The notes: generated by a model not told the origin, from the letters alone. Shown: positions 23,711 to 32,398, counted from the stretch's first letter. The stretch is 64,000 nucleotides of DNA from Thalassobaculum litoreum DSM 18839 (GCF_900102465.1 NZ_FNBW01000007.1:186001-250000); one strand, 5' to 3'. Program-made: numbers and translations.

Positions 23711-24652
23711 TTACTCGGCCGCGTTGGCCTTGGCCGCACCATAGACCGGCGCGCGCCATTCCGGATGCGCGCCCGAGGTGCCGTGGCAGACGTCGAAATA
23801 GCGCTCCTGCAGCTTCTTGGTCAGCGGGCCGACCTTGCCGGTGCCGACCGCCAGCTTGTCGATGGACGTGATCGGCGTCACCTCCCAGGCGGTGCCGCAG
23901 AAGAACGCCTCGTCGGCGGCCACCAGCTCGGACCGGTCGACCTCGCGTTCGACCGCCGGGGTGCCCATCTCCTCCAGAAGCTGCAGCACCGTGCTGCGGG
24001 TGATGCTCTCCAGGATGTCGCTGGACGTGTGCGGGGTGATCGGCACGCCGTCGCGGACCAGGAAGAAGCACATGCCCGGGCCCTCGGCGACCTTGCCGCG
24101 GCTGTTCAGCAGGATGGCGGTGTCGTAGTCGTCGGCAACGGCCTGCAGGGTGGCCAGCCGGCCGTTCTGGTAGTTGGCGTTGACCTTGGCGCGCATCGGC
24201 ATGGCGTTGTCGGGCACCCGCATCCAGGAGCTGACCTGGGCCGAGATGCCGTCGGTGATCTTCGCCGTGCGCGGCCGCTCCTGGGCGGTGATCGCCAGCT
24301 TGATCGGGCCGGTGACGTTCTGCCCGCCATGGCCGGCGACATAGGTCGTGGTCATGATGTGGACGTTCTCGCCCTGGATGCCGTTGGCGCGGATCAGCTC
24401 GATCGTCTTCTCGGTCACGTATTCCGGCGTGATGATCTCGTCGTAGCGCATGAAGCGCTGGGAGAAGACCAGGCGGTTCATGTGCTCGGCCATGCGGAAC
24501 AGGTACATCTCCTGCTCGTCGGCGTTCCAGTAGCCGCGCACCCCCTCGAAGACGGCGGAGCCGAACTTGAACGCCGCGGTGTCGACGTGAACCGTGCCCT
24601 CGTTCCAGGGAACGATACGGTCGTCCATGAACACGTATTTCGGGGTCGCCAT
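23711..24652 (-). CDS. ilvE: branched-chain amino acid aminotransferase
   Basis: 313 residues from ATG 24652, preceded by AAGGACC. Fold-type IV PLP enzyme: 'AFKFGSAVFEGVRGY' near the N-terminus, PLP-binding Lys156 in 'RAKVNANYQNGR', and 'VAEGPGMCFFLV' in place of the EGxGxNxFxV motif. It transfers the amino group between glutamate and the keto acids of valine, leucine and isoleucine. Single gene followed by a terminator. Confidence 0.94.
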   Translation of the reverse strand: MATPKYVFMDDRIVPWNEGTVHVDTAAFKFGSAVFEGVRGYWNADEQEMYLFRMAEHMNRLVFSQRFMRYDEIITPEYVTEKTIELIRANGIQGENVHIMTTTYVAGHGGQNVTGPIKLAITAQERPRTAKITDGISAQVSSWMRVPDNAMPMRAKVNANYQNGRLATLQAVADDYDTAILLNSRGKVAEGPGMCFFLVRDGVPITPHTSSDILESITRSTVLQLLEEMGTPAVEREVDRSELVAADEAFFCGTAWEVTPITSIDKLAVGTGKVGPLTKKLQERYFDVCHGTSGAHPEWRAPVYGAAKANAAE

Positions 24653-24781
24653 GATCTGAGGTCCTTTTGATCTTGGTGCGGCCGAGTATTGGTGGGGCCC
24701 TCCCAAGGAAACCCGGACACGGCAGAGCACTCGATTGGGAGCGGCCAATTTATGCCCGTGGCCGGGCCGCGGCAAGACGGC

Positions 24782-26149
24782 TCATTGGTCCTGGAGCGCC
24801 GCCATTCCCTTCTCGCGCAGCTTGTCCGCCTTCTCCGACCCCTCGGTCAGTTCGACCAGGCGCACGGTGCAGAACAGGTCGACGGTCGACACCGTCGCGT
24901 CGTTCGCCGCCAGCCGCTGCAGCAGGTCGTTGGAGCGCTCGTCGAGCTTGGCGCCGATCTGCTTCATGGCGGTGGCGATCTCGCCCTCCAGGCCGACATC
25001 GCCGGCGTATTGCCTGCACAGGCGCAGCGAGATGATCTGTTCCTCGATGGCGCGGAACCGGTCGCGGTTGCTGGTGGCATTGTCCGGCGGGGCGTCCAGC
25101 GCCTCGATCGCCGCCACCGTCTTCGGCGCCGCCCCCGACACGATGGTCTCGCGGGCGAGGCGGCCGAGTTCGACCTTCACCCGTTCGATCTGCCGGGCGA
25201 CGCCGCGCCCGCCGCCATCGGCCGCCGCCGCCTCGCGCTGCAGGGTCTTCAGCTCGTTGCCCAGGGCCCGGGCCACGGTCACCGGGTCGTCCTTCTTCAT
25301 CTCGGCATCGGCGCGGATGTCGATGATCCGGTCTTCCTGCTGGCTGGCCACCGCCTCGCCGACCTGGCCCCCCATGGACTTGATCAGGTCGCCGGCGCCC
25401 TGTTCGATCAGCCGCTCGATCAGGCTCGGCAGCATGGCCGGCGACTGCAGCCGCGCCATCAGCGACAGCACCAGGATCGGCAGGCCGTCGCGGTTGATGG
25501 CGGCCGTGCGGGTCAGCCCGGCGACGACCACCTGCAGGGAGGCGTTGTTGATGTCGTCGATCGGCGGCGGCGGCAGCAGGCGCCGCATCTCGGTCAGCGG
25601 CGCCGCGATGGCCAGGGCGGTGACGATGTCGTCGAGCGAGGCGAGGACCTCGGGGCCGCCGAGTTTCTCCTGCAGCCTGGCGCGGCCGCCCTTTTCCTTG
25701 GCGCTGGCGTCGGACAGGCCCGTCAGCGCCGCATGGGTCGCCGCCCAGAACGGCCGCCCGGCGGCGTCGACCGCCTCGTCGTCGCTCGGATCCAGGCCCT
25801 TCAGCGCCTCCAGCACCGGCGCGAGGCCGGCGTCGCCCAGCAGGCCCTCCGCCTCCGCCCAGATCGGCTTCAGGGCGCCGCGCGGGATGCGGCCGAGCGC
25901 CTTGCGCGGCGTGTTCGGGTTGTACAGCAGGTCCTCGAACGGACGGCAGAACAGCCGCATGGGCGTGAACTTGCGCTCCGGCCGGATCAGGCGCAGGCGC
26001 GGCCGGATCTGGGTCAGCATGGCGATCGACGCCGCCTGCTGGGACGGCCGCAGGCGGCGCAGCTCCAGGGCGCCGACCAGCTTCTCGAACTCGGCCTCCG
26101 GGATCTCGAAGACCTTGTTCGCCATGTTGTCCAGGGAGGTGTCGCTCAT
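24782..26149 (-). CDS. unrecognised large helical protein, second gene of an unknown operon
   Basis: 455 residues from ATG 26149. No family recognised, no signal peptide or membrane segment. Mostly helical; the N-terminal part reads 'IPEAEFEKLVGALELRRLRPSQQAASIAMLTQIRPRL' and includes 'RLFCRPFEDLLYNP', a phrase that looks conserved rather than low-complexity. The C-terminal third is rich in charged helices. Preceded by 23 bp after the stop of the next gene upstream, with which it must share a transcript. The pair is likely a cytoplasmic complex of unknown task. Confidence 0.7.
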   Translation of the reverse strand: MSDTSLDNMANKVFEIPEAEFEKLVGALELRRLRPSQQAASIAMLTQIRPRLRLIRPERKFTPMRLFCRPFEDLLYNPNTPRKALGRIPRGALKPIWAEAEGLLGDAGLAPVLEALKGLDPSDDEAVDAAGRPFWAATHAALTGLSDASAKEKGGRARLQEKLGGPEVLASLDDIVTALAIAAPLTEMRRLLPPPPIDDINNASLQVVVAGLTRTAAINRDGLPILVLSLMARLQSPAMLPSLIERLIEQGAGDLIKSMGGQVGEAVASQQEDRIIDIRADAEMKKDDPVTVARALGNELKTLQREAAAADGGGRGVARQIERVKVELGRLARETIVSGAAPKTVAAIEALDAPPDNATSNRDRFRAIEEQIISLRLCRQYAGDVGLEGEIATAMKQIGAKLDERSNDLLQRLAANDATVSTVDLFCTVRLVELTEGSEKADKLREKGMAALQDQ

Positions 26150-26172
26150 GTCGCTCTCGCCTTCGCTGGGGT

Positions 26173-27333
26173 TCAGCCGGCCTCGCTCATCGCTTCGGCC
26201 CGGCGCCGCTCGATCCGCAGCTGCAGCTCGATGTCGGTATGGCCGGACTGCCAGTTCTGCAGCGGTTTCACGAATTTGCGCATGGCATTCTCCAGGTCGC
26301 CCCAGGCCTTGCCCTGCTGCGCGTCGAGTTCCTTGGTCGGGACCAGGGGCAGCATGCGCACGATTTCCTCCAGCGCATCCTTCTGCTCGTGGAGGGCGCC
26401 GTCGAGTACCTCTTCCCACAGACCGATGACGTGGTCCCAGCCGTCCAGCAGCCAGGAGATCCGGTTCATCCCGTCGGCGATTTCCGGGCCGACGGTACTC
26501 CATTTGGCCAGCGCCGTCTGCAAATCGTTGGCGTGGTCGTCGATCTCGCCCAGGACGTCGCGCCCCACATCGAGGGTCAGCAGGGCCACGTCCGCGACCA
26601 GGAAGGCCAGCCCGTCCGGGTCGGCGTTGGAGTTCCGGCCCCAGGCGGTGATGTTCATCCGGAACGCCTTCAGCCGGGTCATCAGGCGCCGCAGCCGGCA
26701 TTCGTGCGGCATCGAGGCGACCCCGACCGGGGCGATCATGTCCGACCATTTCTCGATATCGGCATAGAGCTGCTCGGAGGACACGCGCAGGTCGCTGGCG
26801 ATGCCGGCCATGATGCCGCGCACCTTCTTCTGGCCGGTGGTGGAGGACAGCTCGGCCACGGAGAGCTTCACATCGGTCTTCGCCAGGCTCTTCACCACCG
26901 AGTTGACCAGGTAGTAGTTGGTGAGCAGGCGCTCGTTCTCCTCCTGCTCGACCGCCCGTTCCGCCGCGTCGATGGCGTCCGGCCCGGACAGCCCGGTCAT
27001 GGCGATCTCATGGGCGCAGCGCCGGATCTCGCGCGGGGTGGCTGCCTTGCGGGTCTCGATCATGTCGTGGAAGGCGCGGTCGTGCACGGACATGCGGAAG
27101 ACCTCGCGCACGCCGGACCAGCCGATGATGTAGACGCCGCTGCTGCCGGACAGGCCGGGCACGATCACCTCCAGCCCGCCATTGCCGTTGGACCGGGCGC
27201 GCGCGAATGCCAGCATCGGCGTGGTGAACGGCACCACCACGCCGCGTTCCTCGAAGGTCGCCGGCCAGTACCGGGTATTGAGGTGGCCGGCAGCCTCTCC
27301 GTCCTTGGTGGCTGAATGCGTCGTCTGCGTCAT
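26173..27333 (-). CDS. unrecognised protein, first gene of an unknown two-gene operon
   Basis: 386 residues. Not recognised. N-terminal part is beta-like ('EERGVVVPFTTPMLAFARAR', 'GLEVIVPGLSGSSGVYIIGW'), then 'MSVHDRAFHDMIETR' and long helices to the end ('ISWLLDGWDHVIGLWEEVLD'). No catalytic or membrane signature. Strong promoter directly upstream with a palindrome over the -10 element (27344-27360), so expression is probably regulated. The composition matches its neighbours, giving no sign of recent transfer. Confidence 0.72.
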   Translation of the reverse strand: MTQTTHSATKDGEAAGHLNTRYWPATFEERGVVVPFTTPMLAFARARSNGNGGLEVIVPGLSGSSGVYIIGWSGVREVFRMSVHDRAFHDMIETRKAATPREIRRCAHEIAMTGLSGPDAIDAAERAVEQEENERLLTNYYLVNSVVKSLAKTDVKLSVAELSSTTGQKKVRGIMAGIASDLRVSSEQLYADIEKWSDMIAPVGVASMPHECRLRRLMTRLKAFRMNITAWGRNSNADPDGLAFLVADVALLTLDVGRDVLGEIDDHANDLQTALAKWSTVGPEIADGMNRISWLLDGWDHVIGLWEEVLDGALHEQKDALEEIVRMLPLVPTKELDAQQGKAWGDLENAMRKFVKPLQNWQSGHTDIELQLRIERRRAEAMSEAG

Positions 27334-27343
27334 CGGTCCTGAT

Positions 27344-27374
27344 CCTGTTATAGGATCGGCTGCGGTGCCTTCAA
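27344..27374 (-). promoter_or_regulatory. sigma-70-like promoter with overlapping palindrome for the 27333 gene
   Basis: On the minus strand TTGAAG (27374-27369) and TATAAC (27352-27347) are separated by 16 bp. The palindrome GATCCTATAACAGGATC (about 27342-27358) is centred over the -10 element. The leader would be only a few bases longer than the ribosome binding site AGGA. Confidence 0.5.
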
Positions 27375-27401
27375 CCTGCGCCGAATTAGTTTGCCCTTGC
27401 C

Positions 27402-28034
27402 TTAATTATCATGCACGCCGCCGTTCTTGGAGGCAGGAACCCCTGCCAGCATGCGAAACCTTTTCAAGTAAAGCGTCTTTGCATCTTCCGGGCCAACCGG
27501 GTCGATTGTGACCGATTGCTTGACGCGGGGCGCGCCGAAAATCCTGCGCGCTTCCGCCGGATCGAAGCCGGCGATCTGGGTCGCCTCGAAATAGGCGGCG
27601 ACGCGATCCGCCCGCTTGATCAGTTTCTCGACCGTGGCAGGCAGTTCCGCCGGCAGGCCGAAGCGGATGTGGATCGCCGCCGACAACCGCTTGTCCACCG
27701 TCTTGTAGTCCGGCCCGATGATCGCCTTGAACGGGGTGATCATGTCGCCGATCACGTATTCCGGCCCGTCATGTAGCAGGGCGGCCAGCCGCCACTTGCG
27801 CGCCAGGGTGCCGTCGATGCCGGTGGCGATGCGCTCGACCAGGACCGAGTGCTGGGCCACGGAATAGGCCCAGGCGCCGGAGGTCTGGCCGTTCCAGCGC
27901 GCCACCCGGGACAGGCCGTGGGCGATGTCCTCGATCTCCACGTCGAAGGGCGAAGGGTCGAGCAGGTCGAGGCGGCGGCCGCTCAGCATGCGCTGCCAGG
28001 CGCGGGGCGGCTCGTCGGCACGGGTGCGGCTCAT
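27402..28034 (-). CDS. HD-domain phosphohydrolase, YfbR-like
   Basis: 210 residues from ATG 28034. 'YSVAQHSVLVERI' (first His), 'ALLHDGPEYVIGDMITPFK' (HD pair) and 'IKRADRVAAYFEA' (last Asp) form the H-HD-D metal site. The leading 'GRRLDLLDPSPFDVEIEDIAHGLSRVARWNG' is typical of YfbR-like 5'-deoxynucleotidases and related HD hydrolases in alphaproteobacteria. Likely acts on nucleotides in the cytosol. It overlaps the upstream membrane protein gene by four bases. Confidence 0.85.
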   Translation of the reverse strand: MSRTRADEPPRAWQRMLSGRRLDLLDPSPFDVEIEDIAHGLSRVARWNGQTSGAWAYSVAQHSVLVERIATGIDGTLARKWRLAALLHDGPEYVIGDMITPFKAIIGPDYKTVDKRLSAAIHIRFGLPAELPATVEKLIKRADRVAAYFEATQIAGFDPAEARRIFGAPRVKQSVTIDPVGPEDAKTLYLKRFRMLAGVPASKNGGVHDN

Positions 28035-28438
28035 GTCGGGTCGGTCTCGTGCCGGGTGGGGGTACGGTCGGCGCGGCGGCGGGCGGCGGAGCGGTCGCGC
28101 AGGGCCTGGGCGCCGGCCCGCGCCTTCGCCGAGCGCCAGGCGACCAGAAGCGCGATCAGCAGGCCGACCAGCGGTCCGGCGGCGATCAGCACCCGGGTCG
28201 CCCGGGCGATGTTGATCTCCATGACGTACTGGGTGTCGAACAGGTGCATGCAGCGGATCTTGGCGTCCTCCTCGACATAGGTCTTGGTGCATTCCGCCTT
28301 CCCGGCGTCGCGCTTGCGTTCGATGCGGACATGGGTGTCGTGCCACTGGCGGTAGGACACCAGCCCGATGCCGCCGGCCCACAGGATGGCGACGGAGAGC
28401 AGCACGGCGAATCCCAGCACGACGACGGTCCGGTTCAT
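28031..28438 (-). CDS. two-helix membrane protein
   Basis: 135 residues. Membrane helices at about 5-27 and 82-101 flank a short loop with two Cys ('AECTKTY', 'IRCMHLF'), probably a disulfide in the periplasm. Basic C-terminal tail. No family recognised. Translationally coupled to the HD hydrolase gene that follows (ATGA overlap). Confidence 0.6.
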   Translation of the reverse strand: MNRTVVVLGFAVLLSVAILWAGGIGLVSYRQWHDTHVRIERKRDAGKAECTKTYVEEDAKIRCMHLFDTQYVMEINIARATRVLIAAGPLVGLLIALLVAWRSAKARAGAQALRDRSAARRRADRTPTRHETDPT

Positions 28439-28593
28439 CGCCTTCCCCTACCGGGGGAGGGGAGACGGAGCAAGCGTCTTGCCGGCCGCTGGGGCCCGAC
28501 TCCCTCGACCCGCCCTCTTGACCCGACCCCTTGACCCTTGGGCCGATCCGGGCGCACTTTCGTTGCCCAGCCAACTATTCGTCGACCGCCCCC

Positions 28594-29859
28594 ATGACCG
28601 CCGCAACCACAACCGTCGAGGACGCCGGATCGTTCCGCGATGACATGAAGGTCATCTCGCTGATCGGCACCGCCCATTTCTTCAGCCACTTCTACATCCT
28701 GCTGCTGGCGCCGCTGTTCCCGATCCTGAAGGACGCGTTCGGCGTGAGCTACGTGCAGCTCGGGCTGATCCTGACGGTGGCGAACGCGGCGACGGGTGTG
28801 AGTCAGATCCCGTTCGGCTATCTGGTCGACAAGGTCGGGGCAAAATGGATCCTGATCGGCGGGCTGGCGGCGCATGGCCTCGCCTTCGTGCTGATCGGCA
28901 TCACCGGCACCTACTGGGCGATGCTGGCCTGCATGGTACTGGCCGGGGCGGCGAACGGGGTCTATCACCCGGCCGACTATGCGATCCTGTCGGCCTCGGT
29001 GTCGGAGAAGCGCATGGGGCGCGGCTTCTCGCTGCACACCTTCACCGGCTTCGCCGGCTTCGCGGCGGTGCCGATGACCATCGTCTGGCTGGCCCAGGAA
29101 TTCGGCTGGCAGGCCGGGGTGACCGCCTGCGGCGCGGCGGGCATGGTAGCGGCCCTGGCGCTGGTGGTGTTCGGCCGCTCGCTGAAGCACGCGCCGGGCT
29201 CCGACAAGCGCAAGAAGAAGGGCGGCGACGGCACGGCCGCCGGCGCCGGCGGGTCGATCATGCTGAACCCGGCGATCCTGATGTGCCTGTTGTTCTTCCT
29301 GCTGCTGGCGCTGAGCTCGGGCGGCATCAACAACTTCCTGGTCTCCGCCCTGAACCGGGTGCACGGCACGCCGGTGGACTCCGCCAATCTGGGCCTGACC
29401 TTCTATCTGGTGGGCTCCTCGCTCGGTATCCTGCTGGGCGGGGTGATCGCCGACCGCACCTCGAACCACAACCGGGTGGCGGCCTGCTGCTTCCTGGCGA
29501 CGGCGGTGGCGGTGCTGATCGTCGGCACGGTGGCGCTGCCGATCTGGATGCTGGTGACGCTGATGGCACTGCAGGGCCTGACCCACGGCATCATCATGCC
29601 GAGCCGCGACATGATCGTGCGCTCGGTCACCCCGGCGGGATCGATGGGCAAGGTGTTCGGCTTCGTGTCGACCGGCTTCAGCCTGGGCGGGATCGTCGCC
29701 CCGCTGATGTTCGGCTTCCTGCTCGACCGCGGCGAGCCGGCCCTGGTGTTCTACGTGATCGCCGGCTTCATGGTGGTGTCGCTGCTGACGGTGTTCAGCG
29801 TCGGCGGCAAGAAGGACGGCGGCAAGAAGGACGGCGGTAAGAACGAAGCGGCGGCGTAA
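28594..29859 (+). CDS. major facilitator superfamily transporter (FSR/NarK-like group)
   Basis: 421 residues from ATG 28594. Twelve hydrophobic segments; 'PFGYLVDKVGAKWILIGG' is the MFS loop 2-3 motif and 'GGVIADRTSNHNRVAA' the matching one in the second half. 'HFFSHFYILLLAPLFPILKDAFGVSYVQLGLI' resembles the fosmidomycin-resistance (FSR) branch. Carries a 15-bp repeat tail (GGKKD three times). Substrate unknown; proton-coupled efflux or uptake. No partner gene in the same direction upstream. Confidence 0.88.
   Translation: MTAATTTVEDAGSFRDDMKVISLIGTAHFFSHFYILLLAPLFPILKDAFGVSYVQLGLILTVANAATGVSQIPFGYLVDKVGAKWILIGGLAAHGLAFVLIGITGTYWAMLACMVLAGAANGVYHPADYAILSASVSEKRMGRGFSLHTFTGFAGFAAVPMTIVWLAQEFGWQAGVTACGAAGMVAALALVVFGRSLKHAPGSDKRKKKGGDGTAAGAGGSIMLNPAILMCLLFFLLLALSSGGINNFLVSALNRVHGTPVDSANLGLTFYLVGSSLGILLGGVIADRTSNHNRVAACCFLATAVAVLIVGTVALPIWMLVTLMALQGLTHGIIMPSRDMIVRSVTPAGSMGKVFGFVSTGFSLGGIVAPLMFGFLLDRGEPALVFYVIAGFMVVSLLTVFSVGGKKDGGKKDGGKNEAAA
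29803..29847 (+). repeat. 15-bp in-frame tandem repeat (GGKKD) at the transporter C-terminus
   Basis: Three 15-bp units encode GGKKD, GGKKD and GGKNE at the cytoplasmic tail of the MFS carrier. The first two units are identical. Confidence 0.85.
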
Positions 29860-29880
29860 GGGGACACGCCTCCGCTCCCA

Positions 29881-29923
29881 CCCGTCTTCCAGCCTCGCTA
29901 CGCCGTTTTCCCAGCCTCGCTGT
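29881..29923. repeat. degenerate partial copies of the palindromic repeat arm
   Basis: Two decayed copies of the outer arm (CCCGTCTTCCAGCCTCGCT and CGTTTTCCCAGCCTCGCT) stand directly before the intact 116-bp element at 29925, as if earlier insertions or duplications had decayed. Confidence 0.55.
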
Positions 29924-29924
29924 C

Positions 29925-30040
29925 CCGTCTTCCCGGCCCTGCGCCGGGATCCAGGAGAGGGGCAGCCGCGGCTTCGGTGATTGGCCTCCAGCGTTCCATC
30001 ACGCCGACGTCTGGATCCCGGCGCGAGGCCGGGAAGACGG
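29925..30040 (+). repeat. 116-bp palindromic repeat, copy A (upstream of GIY-YIG gene)
   Basis: Outer arms of about 30 bp are inverted repeats with two mismatches: left starts CCGTCTTCCCGGCCCTGC, right ends GAGGCCGGGAAGACGG. Each arm is itself a hairpin (CCCGGC...GCCGGG). The 55-bp core is not palindromic and gives the element an orientation. Differs from copy B at only six positions. It forms the leader of the GIY-YIG gene. Confidence 0.9.
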
Positions 30041-30075
30041 GGAGGGGAACGTGGGAAAGACGCTCACGCCCTCCC

Positions 30076-30390
30076 ATGGCTCACCACATGAGAGTCTGGG
30101 TCTATATCCTCGCCAACCGTCGGAACGGGACGCTGTATGTCGGCCTGACCACCGACCTTGCGCGGCGCATCCGCGAGCACAGGGAGAAGCGGCTGGCGGG
30201 GTTCACGTCGAGAAACGACGTCACCAGGCTGGTCTATGTCGAAGAGCAGGAGCGTCTCGACCACGCCCTGATCCGCGAACGGCGTCTCAAGCGCTGGCGG
30301 CGCGACTGGAAGCTGGATCTGATCGAGCAGCAGAACCCGGACTGGCGGGACCTCTCCTACGACATCCTCGGACCGCCGGACAGCGGCTGA
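30076..30390 (+). CDS. GIY-YIG nuclease family protein between two palindromic repeats
   Basis: 104 residues from ATG 30076; a second ATG at 30088 is possible. 'WVYILANRRNGTLYVGLTTDLARRIREH' carries the GIY-YIG strands (VYI...YVG) and the conserved Arg; 'HALIRERRLKRWRR' holds the catalytic Glu (about residue 68). This is the small single-domain type (UvrC N-terminal or YhbQ-like). 35 bp upstream ends one copy and 24 bp downstream starts the other copy of a 116-bp palindromic repeat in the same orientation, so nuclease and repeat may belong together. Confidence 0.9.
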   Translation: MAHHMRVWVYILANRRNGTLYVGLTTDLARRIREHREKRLAGFTSRNDVTRLVYVEEQERLDHALIRERRLKRWRRDWKLDLIEQQNPDWRDLSYDILGPPDSG

Positions 30391-30414
30391 GGGTCGATTC
30401 CCTATTTCCCCTCC

Positions 30415-30530
30415 CCGTCTTCCCGGCCCTGCGCCGGGATCCAGGAAAAGGGCAGCCGCGGCTTCGGTGATTGGCCTCCGGCGTTCCATCACGCCGACGT
30501 CTGGGTCCCGGCGCAGGGCCGGGAAGACGG
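30415..30530 (+). repeat. 116-bp palindromic repeat, copy B (downstream of GIY-YIG gene)
   Basis: Same length and orientation as copy A, with six substitutions: two in the AG-rich part after the left arm, one in the core and three in the right arm. It ends 19 bp before the 3' end of the convergent DMT carrier gene. Confidence 0.9.
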
Positions 30531-30549
30531 AAGGGGAGAGTGGGTTGCG

Positions 30550-31488
30550 TTACCCCTTTTTCGCCAAGGTCGCCTCGCGGTGGATGACGTAGAGGCCGCT
30601 GGCGACGACGATGGAGCCGCCGCAGATCACCCAGATATCGGGAATGTCGCCGAACACCACATAGCCCCAGAACGCCGCGAAGGTGATCTGCACGTACTGG
30701 AACGGCGCCAGGGTCGAGGCCGTCGCCACCTTGTAGGCGTTGATCATCAGCCATTGCGACACGCCGCCGATCGCCCCCATCGCCGCCATCACCCCGAGCT
30801 GCTCCCAGGTCGGGGTCTGCCAGAAGAACGGCAGCATGAGCGAGGTGCCCACCGTGCCCATCAGCGCGGCGTAGAACAGGATCGACAGGGTCTCCTCGGT
30901 GCGGGTCAGCATCCGGGTGACGATGACGAAGACCGCGAAGATGAACGCCATGAAGATCATCAGCCCATAGGCCCAGTGCACGTCGGCGAAACCCGGCCGC
31001 ACGATCACCACCACGCCGACCAGGCCGATCAGCACCGCCGCCCAGCGCCGCGGGCCTACCGTCTCGCCGAGGATCGGGATCGACAGGGCGACGACGAACA
31101 GCGGGGCGACGAATCCGATCGCCACGGCATCGGCCAGCGGAATGTAGCGGATGGCGGTGAAGAAACTCATCGTCGCGGTCAGCAGCAGGACGCCGCGCAG
31201 CAGGGTCAGCTTGACCTGGCGCACCCGCAGCAGCGGCAGCAGCCGCCGGCCGGGGAAGAACATCAGCATGAAGCCGAGATGGAAGGCGTAGCGGCCCCAG
31301 GCGACCATCGGCACCGGCATCTCCTGGCCGAGCATCTTGGCCAGCGTGTCCATGGTGGCGAACAGCAGCTCCGCGGTGATCAGCAGGCCGATGCCGCGCA
31401 CCGCGTTCTCCGAGACATCCTCGGCACGGGCGACGGCGGCGGGAGCCCGATCGGGCGCCGATACGGGAGGCTTGGGGCTGATCGACAT
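30550..31488 (-). CDS. EamA/DMT-family transporter
   Basis: 312 residues from ATG 31488. Ten hydrophobic segments in two EamA halves: first half with 'RYAFHLGFMLMFFPGRRL' and 'LLTATMSFFTAIRYIPLADAVAIGFVAPLFVVALS', second half ending 'PFQYVQITFAAFWGYVVFGDIPD'. Drug/metabolite carrier of the S-adenosylmethionine-carrier-like group; substrate unknown. An unconserved N-terminal tail of about 30 residues precedes the first helix. Confidence 0.9.
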   Translation of the reverse strand: MSISPKPPVSAPDRAPAAVARAEDVSENAVRGIGLLITAELLFATMDTLAKMLGQEMPVPMVAWGRYAFHLGFMLMFFPGRRLLPLLRVRQVKLTLLRGVLLLTATMSFFTAIRYIPLADAVAIGFVAPLFVVALSIPILGETVGPRRWAAVLIGLVGVVVIVRPGFADVHWAYGLMIFMAFIFAVFVIVTRMLTRTEETLSILFYAALMGTVGTSLMLPFFWQTPTWEQLGVMAAMGAIGGVSQWLMINAYKVATASTLAPFQYVQITFAAFWGYVVFGDIPDIWVICGGSIVVASGLYVIHREATLAKKG

Positions 31489-31678
31489 GGGGCGGAAAGT
31501 GACACACGGCTGCCCCAATGGGAAAGGAGGATCACCCGATCGTTCCACCACGTCGTTTCACCCGCTCGTTCCACCCCGTCGCCTTGGTCCCCCTTCACCC
31601 GGGCGGCGTGACCGGCTAGAACACCGGCGCGGGCGGGGAAGTGGCAAACTCGGTCTTCCCTCGGCGAGGAAACAGCAT

Positions 31679-32398
31679 ATGAGCCTTTACGACAGCGAGC
31701 GGCGCTATCGGCGTCGGGTGTGGAGCGGCGTGATCCGCTTCGTCATCTATATCGGCGTCGTTCTGGCGGCGGCCACGGTGTCCTACGAGTTCGGCGCGGA
31801 GGACATCGAGGGTCAGCGCCGCATGCATCAGGAACAGCTCCTGGAGTTCGAGCAGGCTCGCGCCGCCAGCGAGCAGGAGGCGGCCAACCTGCGGGTCGAG
31901 GTCGAACGCGCGAAGCTCGCCCTGGACGAATGGGAGAAGCGCTACAACGCCGACGTGCCGACCGGCGCGCGGCGCGAGCTGCTGGACCTGGTGTCCGAGC
32001 GCCTGCAGGCCGGGGTCGATCCCCAGCGCCTGGCGTTCTACATCAAGTCGGCGGAGGAGAAGCGCGACTGCGAGGATGTGGAGACCAAGCGCTTCCTGGT
32101 CCGCACCCCGCTGTACGACGGCGCCAACACCTCGGTCACCTTCGCCAACGACGCGGTGGCGGTCACCGGCAGCGGCGACTCGGAGGTCACCGACGCCGGC
32201 CTGCCGCAGGCCTGGTTCGATCCGCACAAGCCGGTCACCCTGGTCTTCACCCGGATCGACGGCCAGCGCACCGAGGTCGCGGGCACCCTGCCGCTGCAGC
32301 AGTCCGTCGTCCATGACGGCGTGGAGCACCATTTCCTGGTGAAGGCCGGTGCGCGCGGCTTCGCGCAGGTGGCGGCCGAACGCTGCACCTATCCATGA
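31679..32398 (+). CDS. membrane-anchored coiled-coil protein
   Basis: 239 residues from ATG 31679. One membrane helix (about 15-35), a coiled coil (about 45-90; 'MHQEQLLEFEQARAASEQEAANL'), then a beta-rich periplasmic domain ('GANTSVTFANDAVAVTGSG'). No family recognised. It precedes the MFS gene by 22 bp on the same strand, so co-expression is likely. Confidence 0.7.
   Translation: MSLYDSERRYRRRVWSGVIRFVIYIGVVLAAATVSYEFGAEDIEGQRRMHQEQLLEFEQARAASEQEAANLRVEVERAKLALDEWEKRYNADVPTGARRELLDLVSERLQAGVDPQRLAFYIKSAEEKRDCEDVETKRFLVRTPLYDGANTSVTFANDAVAVTGSGDSEVTDAGLPQAWFDPHKPVTLVFTRIDGQRTEVAGTLPLQQSVVHDGVEHHFLVKAGARGFAQVAAERCTYP

Noticed and set aside
28439-28593. Regulatory RNA before the MFS gene
   Set aside because: Only short CTTGACCC repeats and a GC hairpin are seen; nothing supports a structured RNA.
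29925-30530. Insertion sequence or composite transposon
   Set aside because: No transposase and no target-site duplication that can be recognised by eye; the GIY-YIG gene is a nuclease, so the unit is reported as a repeat-nuclease association instead.
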